A DNA stretch of 22,698 nucleotides from an uncultured Bacilli bacterium (GTDB lineage Bacteria > Bacillota_I > Bacilli_A > RF39 > UBA660): assembly GCA_948760655.1 (NCBI GenBank), contig CAQBKK010000014.1, positions 1-22,698 of the forward strand, read 5' to 3'. The notes under the pieces were generated by a model that saw only the letters and a list, made by a program, of their open reading frames with translations, did no database searches and was not told where the DNA came from. Of this stretch, positions 14,501 to 20,351 are shown piece after piece (positions within the stretch are counted from its first letter, which is position 1; every line of letters begins with the position of its first letter). A program made the position numbers and the translations under genes.

Positions 14501-15291
14501 ATGTTAGATTTAGAAATGAATAATGAGAAAATAATGAATATTGGGAAGCACGAGAACTGATACCTATTTTACAATATTCAAATTGGCAAAATTTTGAAAA
14601 AATAATTCATAAAGCAATAATCGCATGTGAAAATAGCAATATAAATAAGATAGACCATTTTACTGCTATCGATAAAATGGTTCCAATTGCTTCAGGTGCA
14701 TATAGAAAACAAATCGAGTATAAATTGTCACGTTATGCTTGTTATTTAATTGCACAAAATGCTGATAGTAGAAAAAAAGTTGTTGCTCTTGCTCAAACCT
14801 ATTTTGCTATTCAAACAAGAAATTGCCGAAAAAGATTACAATAAATTAACAGAGGAAGAAAAAAGATTTTATCAAAGAAGCTTAACAAAAAGAGGAAATT
14901 ATTCGTTAAATCAAGTAGCCAAAAAAGCAGGTGTTAAAAATTTTGATAAGTTTCATAATGCTGGATACAAAGGACTTTATAATGGGAAGATGGTAAATGA
15001 AATTGCTAAAAGAAAAGGACTTCGTTATCGTGAAGATATTTTAGACAATATGGGAAGTGATGAATTAGCAACTAATCTATTTAGAATATCTCAAACAGAC
15101 CAAAAATTAAAAAAAGATACAATTAAAGGTGAAAATAATGCAAATCAAGCACATTATAAGATTGGAAAAAATATTAGAGAAGTTATAAAAAAGAATGGTG
15201 GAATATTGACCGAAAAAATTCAAAACACCAAAAAAAAAGTTTAAAACAAATAGAGAAAGAAAAAAAATATAGAATTCACGAAAAAAATTAA
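14501..15291 (+). pseudogene. dinD: DinD-like (DNA damage-inducible protein D) gene, frameshifted
   Basis: A strong ribosome site (CAGGAGGAAGG) leads into ATG 14501, but this frame stops after 19 residues. From about 14533 another frame reads WEARELIPILQYSNWQNFE, then DHFTAIDKMVPIASGA, YKLSRYACYLIAQNADSRKK and LAQTYFAIQTR, the BRO-N-like body of DinD. Near 14818 the frame shifts again to KQEIAEKDYNKLTEEEKRF, with ILDNMGSDELATNLFRISQT, and runs to 15244. A third shift in the A9 run at 15230-15238 would restore a KSLKQIEKEKK tail ending at 15291. Three breaks in one conserved protein mean an inactive gene, or sequence errors at homopolymers for the last one. No other gene is seen in 14442-15318. 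Confidence 0.75.
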
Positions 15292-15318
15292 TTTACCAAT
15301 TACCAGAGTGTCTTGATA

Positions 15319-15346
15319 AGTAAACTAGAAATAGTTTGCTTTTTTT
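15319..15346 (+). terminator. intrinsic terminator after the dinD remnant
   Basis: A 9-bp stem, AGTAAACTA (15319-15327) with TAGTTTGCT (15332-15340) including one U.G pair, is capped by a GAAA tetraloop and followed by six T residues. Confidence 0.75.
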
Positions 15347-15347
15347 G

Positions 15348-15356
15348 TGTTATACT
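15348..15356 (+). promoter_or_regulatory. extended -10 promoter of the XRE-DUF4097 operon
   Basis: TGTTATACT (TGn plus TATACT) lies directly after the terminator. No clear -35 is seen. Transcription from it would give a leader of about 110 bases. Confidence 0.45.
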
Positions 15357-15387
15357 TAATTTGGGTAGAAAATAGAGCAAATGTTAA

Positions 15388-15434
15388 TTTTAGTTGCGTA
15401 ATTTCAAACTGAACTTTCTAGTATGCAACTAAGA
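15388..15434. promoter_or_regulatory. inverted repeat in the leader of the XRE-DUF4097 operon
   Basis: TAGTTGC (15391-15397) and GCAACTA (15425-15431) are perfect arms. One further G.T pair and a TA step inward extend each arm to 10 bp around a loop of about 21 bases. It could be a spaced operator for the XRE protein encoded downstream or an RNA hairpin in the leader. No T run follows, so it is not a terminator. Confidence 0.45.
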
Positions 15435-15472
15435 AAAGCATTAAAATGATGGGCAGAAAGAAGGAAAAGTTT

Positions 15473-16123
15473 ATGAGTTTAGGAAATCGTTTGTATACGC
15501 TTCGTAAGAATAAAAATATATCGCAAGAAGAAGCAGCAGAAAAGTTAGGTGTAACAAGACAAACTATTTCAAAATGGGAGACAGATCAAAGTTTACCAGA
15601 TTTTGATAAAATACTTCCCTTGTGTGAATTGTATGAAATTTCTACAGAGGAATTATTAACTGGAAAAAAGAGTGATGTAAAAACAGAAAATAATAATAAG
15701 GAGAATCAAGAACTTGCTAGCAGACAAAAAATGAGAACAGCTCTAGTAGTGAGTTTCAGCGTATTTTTATACTTTATCGCAGTCATTTGGATTATTATAG
15801 CTGAACCAATTGAGGCTATTTCAGAAAATTTGCTAATGGGAATATTTTTATTTATTGTTGCGATTGCTACAGTACTATTGATTTTTTATTTTATTAGTAT
15901 TTCTAAAGAAGATAAAGAACGTGAGGAAAGGAAAATAAAAGAAAAGGAACGAGAAAAATACGATGGCTTAATTGCGTTAGTATTTACTTGCATTTATTTA
16001 CTATTAAGTTTTGTAACGAGTGCTTGGCACATCACATGGATTTTGTGGATTGTTTATGCCATTGTTATTGAAATTGTTCATTTATTAATGGAAATGAAGG
16101 AGAATAAAAATGAAGGAGAATAA
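15473..16123 (+). CDS. XRE-family regulator with four membrane segments
   Basis: A 216-residue protein. Residues 1-65 are a Cro/C1-type DNA-binding domain (KNKNISQEEAAEKLGVTRQT, then SKWE, and SLPDFDKILPLCELYEIS). After a polar linker there are four hydrophobic spans at about residues 88-112, 118-142, 162-184 and 186-208, separated by a highly charged stretch rich in Lys, Arg and Glu. ATG 15473 is 7 bases after AAGGA; the upstream ATG 15446 has no ribosome site and would add nine residues that break the MSLGN start shared with the regulator at 563. It overlaps the DUF4097 gene by 14 bases. Membrane XRE proteins paired with a DUF4097 protein are probably envelope-stress or surface regulators. 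Confidence 0.85.
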   Translation: MSLGNRLYTLRKNKNISQEEAAEKLGVTRQTISKWETDQSLPDFDKILPLCELYEISTEELLTGKKSDVKTENNNKENQELASRQKMRTALVVSFSVFLYFIAVIWIIIAEPIEAISENLLMGIFLFIVAIATVLLIFYFISISKEDKEREERKIKEKEREKYDGLIALVFTCIYLLLSFVTSAWHITWILWIVYAIVIEIVHLLMEMKENKNEGE

Positions 16124-16949
16124 TTTGAAAATGTTACTTGTTATACTATTAGTTTGTTTAGCTATCACCTTAGTTGGGTTTATGATTTTACTTTTAACGA
16201 ATCATAAAATGAATTTTATTTTTTTTCGTACCAAAGGAGAATCGAAAATCATTTTAGAAGAAACATACCCTATAAATGACATTCAAAAAATCATTGTAAA
16301 TGCCTCTATTTCTGATATTAAAATTTTAGCCTCCGAAACAGATAATGCAAGAGTAGTGATTTATGGAGAAGAAAAGGATAATGCTAGTAGTATTCTAGAA
16401 AATCATACTTTAACTATATCTAATTCAAAAAAGAATAAAATTTGTTTTGGTTTTTGTTTTTGGGGAAAAGAAGAAGTATTGGTGTACCTTCCAAAAAATG
16501 AGATTGATGCAATAGAATTAAAATCGGTATCTGGTGATATAGAAGTTTCTAATACCCCAAACGCATCTTTAGAAGTAAAAACAACAAGTGGAGAGATAAA
16601 ACTTTCAAATGTGCAGGATGTTACTATAAATACTACGAGTGGTGATATTCTAGTAGACTCTTGCAAGAATGCATCTATGCATACAGTAAGTGGGGATGTA
16701 ATTATTGGAAGTGTAGGGGATAGTGTCGATATAGTAACCACTTCTGGGGAAGTAAAAATTACCGATTTTATCTGCAAGAATAATTCAAACATCAAAACAG
16801 TAAGCGGAGATGTTTCCATATCTCAATTACAAGATGCTTATGTAGAGGCTAAAACTGTTTCAGGAGATATAAAAACAGATGGCAGTAATCGATATGCTAA
16901 TAATACCTTAACGATTAAAACTACAAGTGGAGATATTTATGTAAAATAA
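16110..16949 (+). CDS. DUF4097-type beta-strand-repeat membrane-anchored protein
   Basis: A 279-residue protein. Residues about 8-31 are one membrane anchor; the rest should lie outside the cell. From residue 136 on there are eight repeats of 17-26 residues, each centred on T-(T/V)-S-G-(D/E)-(I/V) with the strand pattern of a right-handed beta-helix or solenoid, as in the DUF4097 family (LiaG-like, putative adhesins). A CFGFCFWG segment precedes the repeats. ATG 16110 lies 7 bases after the first of two AGGAG sites in a duplicated ATGAAGGAGAATAA string. It overlaps the XRE gene and ends at a hairpin shared with the opposite gene. The function of the family is not settled. Confidence 0.85.
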   Translation: MKENNLKMLLVILLVCLAITLVGFMILLLTNHKMNFIFFRTKGESKIILEETYPINDIQKIIVNASISDIKILASETDNARVVIYGEEKDNASSILENHTLTISNSKKNKICFGFCFWGKEEVLVYLPKNEIDAIELKSVSGDIEVSNTPNASLEVKTTSGEIKLSNVQDVTINTTSGDILVDSCKNASMHTVSGDVIIGSVGDSVDIVTTSGEVKITDFICKNNSNIKTVSGDVSISQLQDAYVEAKTVSGDIKTDGSNRYANNTLTIKTTSGDIYVK

Positions 16950-16983
16950 AAAATGTAAATGTTCGTTTGACATTTACTTTTTT
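16950..16983. terminator. bidirectional terminator between convergent genes
   Basis: GTAAATG (16955-16961) and CATTTAC (16971-16977) form a 7-bp stem with an A run on the left and a T run on the right, so it can end transcription from both sides. It includes the stop codon of the minus-strand gene. Confidence 0.7.
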
Positions 16984-17813
16984 TGACTTTGTACGAGTTC
17001 TCTAATCATAACATCAGACTTTTGTGGGACAAATTCTTCCTTAGGAATAACGATTTGGGAATTATCTGGATAAGTAACTAAAATTCCTTCTGTACAATTT
17101 GTCACTTCTTTATAATCACTTACTAAAATTTGTGAATAGTCTTGCGCATCAGTTAAGTATTTAATACCATTTTTTGTGATTTCTGTGATATACCCAGCAA
17201 ATTCTCCCAAATCATTTCCACCATGCTTATGGTCATAATTCATTAAGTAAAATGTATGATATTCTAGGAGAAAACTTTCGTAATTGGTAATAATTATATT
17301 AAAATTTTTGGCGTTCACAATATAATGTTTGTCATCTTTTAAAACAACATAATAGTAAAGTCCTTTAATGATTCCATCTGTATAATAGGGATTGTAAAAA
17401 ACTCTACCATAACTATCATAGTTACATAACAAAACTTTGCAAATATTATCCGCATCAACCAAATATTTTTTTCCATCTTTTAGAATTTTTCTTACATATG
17501 TATTTTCATAGTGAAATGCTTCATAAGGTTCACCTATTTCATTGACAATTAATTCTCCATTTTCATAAAATAGAATCTTTGCTTCTTCTTCCGTTAGTGT
17601 GTATTTGCATGGAGCATTTGTTCTTCTCGCTTCTTCATTTGTTTTTTCTATTGTTTGTGATAAAGCATCCAATTGTTCATTGATCAAGTCATATTGTTTT
17701 TGGTTTGTTTCTATTATATTTTTTACTTCTTTTCCAACGAATATTGTCAGCGCTAATGTAAGAGAATAGATAGCAATTTTGGTTCCATGCTTTTTGATAT
17801 TTTTTATTTTCAT
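16974..17813 (-). CDS. unrecognised membrane-anchored protein with three internal repeats
   Basis: A 279-residue protein that I do not recognise. Residues 12-30 are a signal anchor (IAIYSLTLALTIFVGKEV). Residues 32-66 (ETNQKQYDLINEQLDALSQT onward) are likely a short coiled coil. Three related units of about 23 residues follow at about 113-135, 160-181 and 215-237, with the shared pattern (D/N)-G/D-x-K/H-Y-(L/I)-(V/T)-(D/N)-A-x-(D/N), then a strand and (N/D)-Y-(E/D/K). Examples are KKYLVDADNICKVLLCNYDS and KHYIVNAKNFNIIITNYES. The repeats look like small beta units displayed outside the cell. It has its own consensus promoter and is convergent with the DUF4097 gene. Confidence 0.75.
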   Translation of the reverse strand: MKIKNIKKHGTKIAIYSLTLALTIFVGKEVKNIIETNQKQYDLINEQLDALSQTIEKTNEEARRTNAPCKYTLTEEEAKILFYENGELIVNEIGEPYEAFHYENTYVRKILKDGKKYLVDADNICKVLLCNYDSYGRVFYNPYYTDGIIKGLYYYVVLKDDKHYIVNAKNFNIIITNYESFLLEYHTFYLMNYDHKHGGNDLGEFAGYITEITKNGIKYLTDAQDYSQILVSDYKEVTNCTEGILVTYPDNSQIVIPKEEFVPQKSDVMIRELVQSQKK

Positions 17814-17846
17814 ATATTGTCAGTCCTTTTCTTTTAAAACATTATT

Positions 17847-17875
17847 ATTGTAAAGAGCTTGTTTTCTTCTGTCAA
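17847..17875 (-). promoter_or_regulatory. promoter of the minus-strand repeat protein gene
   Basis: On the minus strand, TTGACA (17875-17870), a 17-bp spacer and TACAAT (17852-17847): a near-consensus promoter 34 bases before the start codon, with AAAAGGA as ribosome site. Confidence 0.8.
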
Positions 17876-17944
17876 TGAATTTGTTTCTGAATAACAATTG
17901 ATTTTTTAGAAACTGAATTTATGTCTATTTTATTTAGAATTTTA

Positions 17945-17953
17945 TGGTATGAT
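17945..17953 (+). promoter_or_regulatory. extended -10 promoter of the NUDIX pair
   Basis: TGGTATGAT (TGn plus TATGAT) lies 22 bases before the first NUDIX start. There is no good -35. Confidence 0.45.
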
Positions 17954-17975
17954 TATTTATACGAGGAGTGAGAAA

Positions 17976-18524
17976 ATGAAAGAAGAACTTTTGGATGTTT
18001 TAGATGAAAATGGAATTAAAACAGGACAAGTGTTACCAAGACGTGAAGTTCATAAAAAGGGACTATGGCATAGAATTATTGTAGTAGCCATTGTCAATGA
18101 AAAAAATGAAGTTTTAATTCAACAACGAAGCGCCAACAAAGATAAAAATCCAGGGATGTGGGATATATCTGTGACAGGACATTTATCTGCAGGACAAGAT
18201 TCTTTGACAGCTGCTACTCGTGAAATTAGTGAAGAAGTAAGTGTCAGTTTAGGATATAGTGTTGAAGTAAGAGATTTCCGTTTTATGTTTTCTTATCGAA
18301 AAGAAGAAAAAGTAAGTGAAGAACATTTTGATAGACAATTTTATGATTTTTTTATTTTAAGACAAAATGGACTTTCAGCAGATAATATAAGATTTCAAGA
18401 TAGTGAAGTACAAGCAATTAAATTTGTTTCTATCAATGAATTAAATGTTATGCGTGAAAAAGGCTTATTAGTAAATCGTGATGAATGTTATGATGAACTA
18501 GCTGCTTATTTATTTAGAATATAG
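17976..18524 (+). CDS. NUDIX hydrolase, IPP-isomerase-like (copy 1)
   Basis: A 182-residue NUDIX protein of the YfcD/isopentenyl-diphosphate-isomerase-like group: EELLDVLDENGIKTGQVLPR, GLWHR, then IVNEKNEVLIQQRSANKDKN and GMWDISVTGHLSAGQDSL, with TAATREISEEVSV as the helix of the Nudix box. The box is unusual: the first conserved Glu of G-x5-E-x7-REUxEE is Gln, and the Gly after EE is Ser; the metal-binding REISEE is intact. It probably hydrolyses a nucleoside-diphosphate-linked compound; the substrate is unknown. ATG 17976 has GAGGAG at the right distance; the ATG at 17949 lies within the promoter. A close paralogue follows after 9 bases. Confidence 0.85.
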   Translation: MKEELLDVLDENGIKTGQVLPRREVHKKGLWHRIIVVAIVNEKNEVLIQQRSANKDKNPGMWDISVTGHLSAGQDSLTAATREISEEVSVSLGYSVEVRDFRFMFSYRKEEKVSEEHFDRQFYDFFILRQNGLSADNIRFQDSEVQAIKFVSINELNVMREKGLLVNRDECYDELAAYLFRI

Positions 18525-18533
18525 AGGTGTATA

Positions 18534-19082
18534 ATGAAAGAAGAGTTAATTGATGTTTTAGATGAAAATGGTGTATTAACAGGAGAAGTTTTACCAAGAA
18601 GTGAAGTGCATCAAAAGGGGTTGTGGCACCGCGCAATAGTAGTTGCTATTGTGAATGAAAACAATCAAATTTTATTACAACAACGAAGTGAAAAAAAAGA
18701 AAAGAATGCAGGAATGTGGGATATTTCAGTAGCAGGACATATTTCAGCAGGGCAAGATTCACTATTCGCAGCAGCACGTGAAATTAATGAGGAAGTTTGT
18801 GTTATGCTTGGGTATCGAACAGAAATAAAAGATTTTCGTTATATGTATTCTTTTCGAAAAGAGCAAGTTTTTAAAGAGGATTTTATTGAAAGACAATTCT
18901 ATGATTTTTTTATTTTAAGAACAACTGGAGTAGATGATAAAACTTTATATTTCCAAGAGGAAGAAGTGCAAGCAGTAAAATTTGTAGATTTGCCAGATAT
19001 TCAAAGAATGTTAGATAAAGGTGAAATAGTAGAACGGCCAGAAGTTTATCAAATACTATTTAAATATTTATTTCGTTTTTAA
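18534..19082 (+). CDS. NUDIX hydrolase, IPP-isomerase-like (copy 2)
   Basis: A 182-residue paralogue of the gene before it, exactly the same length and alignable throughout (EELIDVLDENGVLTGEVLPR, GLWHR, GMWDISVAGHISAGQDSL). The Nudix box again has Gln for the first Glu, and Cys where Gly is usual (REINEEVCV). C-terminal parts differ more (DDKTLYFQEEEVQAVKF and a final YLFRF). A GAGGTG ribosome site lies in the 9-base gap, so the two are co-translated products of a tandem duplication. Different substrates or a heterodimer are possible. Confidence 0.85.
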   Translation: MKEELIDVLDENGVLTGEVLPRSEVHQKGLWHRAIVVAIVNENNQILLQQRSEKKEKNAGMWDISVAGHISAGQDSLFAAAREINEEVCVMLGYRTEIKDFRYMYSFRKEQVFKEDFIERQFYDFFILRTTGVDDKTLYFQEEEVQAVKFVDLPDIQRMLDKGEIVERPEVYQILFKYLFRF

Positions 19083-19109
19083 TGTAGTCTAAATTTTATT
19101 AAAATAGGA

Positions 19110-19138
19110 TTGTAATATCTATCTAAAATGGATATAAT
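19110..19138 (+). promoter_or_regulatory. promoter of the small plus-strand RNA
   Basis: TTGTAA (19110-19115), a 17-bp spacer and a perfect TATAAT (19133-19138). Initiation would fall near 19145, at the 5' arm of the first hairpin. No coding frame follows, which fits a non-coding RNA. Confidence 0.65.
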
Positions 19139-19144
19139 AACAAT

Positions 19145-19238
19145 GTAAGTGTTACCAATTTCGATAACGCCTTACATGGGTAAAGCGCTATACCAAATAG
19201 CAAGTATAATCTATGGTGTTTGGTTAGCGCACTTTTTT
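19145..19238 (+). ncRNA. candidate small structured RNA, possible type I antitoxin
   Basis: About 94 bases between a good promoter and a terminator, with no useful reading frame. The first hairpin pairs ATGTAAG with CTTACAT (19143-19149, 19171-19177), with an inner GTTA/TAAC stem. The second is the terminator. Its 3' end meets the stop codon of the minus-strand hydrophobic peptide gene, and any peptide mRNA that reads on would be fully complementary to it. This convergent overlap is the layout of the txpA/ratA, bsrG/SR4 and fst type I toxin-antitoxin loci. Its 5' part shares two blocks, GTTACCAA and CGCCTTAC, with the presumed 5' end of the peptide mRNA. The structure is seen; the function is inferred. 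Confidence 0.6.
19185..19238 (+). terminator. terminator of the small RNA, perhaps bidirectional
   Basis: GCGCTA and ACCAAA (19186-19197, one T bulged between them) pair with TTTGGT and TAGCGC (19219-19230), a 12-bp stem, followed by AC and six T residues. On the minus strand only three T residues follow the same hairpin, so the opposite transcript may read through. Confidence 0.75.
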
Positions 19239-19323
19239 ATATTAATCGTAGGATGACTACAATTAATAAAATTATTATTACTAAAAGAAATAAGACCAAT
19301 ATTAGTATAAATTCTTTTTTCAT
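19237..19323 (-). CDS. 28-residue hydrophobic peptide, candidate type I toxin
   Basis: The minus strand has AAGGAGTGAT 8 bases before an ATG at 19323. The peptide starts MKKEFILILVLFLLVIII and ends in VVILRLI; apart from the KKE start and one Arg it is almost only Ile, Leu, Val and Phe, one membrane-spanning helix. Size and composition match small type I toxins such as Ibs, which insert in the inner membrane. An inverted repeat TTTAAAC/GTTTAAA (19341-19347, 19357-19363) lies 18 bases before the start codon and could fold the leader near the ribosome site. The gene is convergent with the small RNA gene. The alternative is a chance frame, which the ribosome site argues against. Confidence 0.6.
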   Translation of the reverse strand: MKKEFILILVLFLLVIIILLIVVILRLI

Positions 19324-19425
19324 AACTATCACTCCTTACTTTTAAACCCCCCTGATGTTTAAATCTAAGTTGTTTCTATTTGCAAGAAAGAATAGTAAGG
19401 CGCTACTTGTTGGTAACGAGTCGTT

Positions 19426-19453
19426 ATTATGATGACTCTTTTTTCTTTTACAA
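19426..19453 (-). promoter_or_regulatory. candidate promoter of the hydrophobic peptide gene
   Basis: On the minus strand, TTGTAA (19453-19448), a 16-bp spacer and CATAAT (19431-19426). The -35 hexamer is identical to that of the facing small RNA. GAGTC/GACTC half-sites (19418-19422, 19434-19438) flank the -10 symmetrically and could be an operator. On the plus strand the same bases end in a T run and might instead act as a terminator. Confidence 0.45.
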
Positions 19454-19527
19454 CACTTTCGATTTTGTTAGACAAAAGATTTTTTCTAAGAAAAAACAAA
19501 GCATTTGATAGGAAAGGTAGTGAAAGT

Positions 19528-20331
19528 ATGGATCAAAAAATGATAGATCAATTAACAGAAAACTATAAATTACCGAAAGAAGAGCACAACAAAATTTTGG
19601 GAAAATTAAAAGAAAAAATATTTATAAATAAAATTGCAGAAAATCATCCATCTATTTTATTTGTTGTTGGACAGCCAGGAAGTGGAAAAACAACTTATAT
19701 AAAAAATACCAGTTTTTCTAAATACATTAACATTAATTCCGATGAGTATCGTGTATCAACCCATTATGCAAAACTTACTAATTATGATGTCCATTTGTGG
19801 GGAGATGAACTTTTTTCTTATGCTATAGAGCATGGCTATTCTGTTTTAAGAGAAAAAGCACCAACAGACTATGGATTATTAGAAATGATGAAAATCATTC
19901 CTTCTAACTATGAGGTTGCATTACATGTAGTATTAACTGGGAATTTAGAAAGTTTACTTAGAACACACGAACGCTATGAAAGGGATTTAAACGAAAATAA
20001 AATTGCCAAGTTATCTAGTAGAGATGCACATAATAAGTGTTATCAGTTGTTACCTGACTTTGTAAAAAAGTGTTTAGAATTTAATATAAAAGTGAGTGAT
20101 GTTAGTATAGAAGAAAATCAATGGAAAATACAATCCATTCTAGACCATTCTTTAGAAGTTTTACAAAAAGAAAGAGAAGAAAGTAATAAAACTGCTTGCA
20201 TTCAATATGATATAAGAATGCATAAAATTAAAGAAAGTAAAAAATTTCGGAATGCTTCCCAAGAAGAGTGGGATGAACTTGAAAAAATCGAAGACATATA
20301 TTTAGAAATAAAAAAATTATTTATGCTATAA
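19528..20331 (+). CDS. zeta-toxin-family kinase
   Basis: A 267-residue P-loop kinase. Walker A is VVGQPGSGKTTY (G48 to T55). NINSDEYRVSTHY carries the catalytic Asp72 of the zeta pattern (ID.DxfR..HP). ELFSYAIEHGYSVLREKAP, then YEVALHVVLTGNLESLL and a THERYERD segment follow the usual order. Zeta toxins phosphorylate UDP-N-acetylglucosamine and poison cell-wall synthesis; related proteins phosphorylate other small molecules. ATG 19528 was chosen for the ribosome-like GGAAAGG 10 bases before it; the frame is open to ATG 19429, which would add 33 residues lacking family features and overlap regulatory hairpins. No epsilon antitoxin gene lies upstream or downstream. Confidence 0.75.
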   Translation: MDQKMIDQLTENYKLPKEEHNKILGKLKEKIFINKIAENHPSILFVVGQPGSGKTTYIKNTSFSKYININSDEYRVSTHYAKLTNYDVHLWGDELFSYAIEHGYSVLREKAPTDYGLLEMMKIIPSNYEVALHVVLTGNLESLLRTHERYERDLNENKIAKLSSRDAHNKCYQLLPDFVKKCLEFNIKVSDVSIEENQWKIQSILDHSLEVLQKEREESNKTACIQYDIRMHKIKESKKFRNASQEEWDELEKIEDIYLEIKKLFML

Positions 20332-20332
20332 T
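20324..20332 (+). promoter_or_regulatory. extended -10 promoter of the GH25 gene
   Basis: TGCTATAAT inside the last codons and stop of the zeta-like gene, 20 bases before the GH25 start. The string TTATGCTATAAT is the same as in the promoter at 6957-6968. There is no clear -35. Confidence 0.5.
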
Positions 20333-20351
20333 AAAAATATAGAGGTTGAGT

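Noticed and set aside
16500..16940. Short regular repeats that might be a CRISPR array
   Set aside because: They are in-frame protein repeats (TTSGDI-type) of unequal sequence and spacing inside one coding frame.
19429..19527. N-terminal extension of the zeta-like protein from ATG 19429
   Set aside because: No ribosome site, low-complexity basic/aromatic sequence, and it would overlap the hairpin and the opposite promoter; ATG 19528 fits better.
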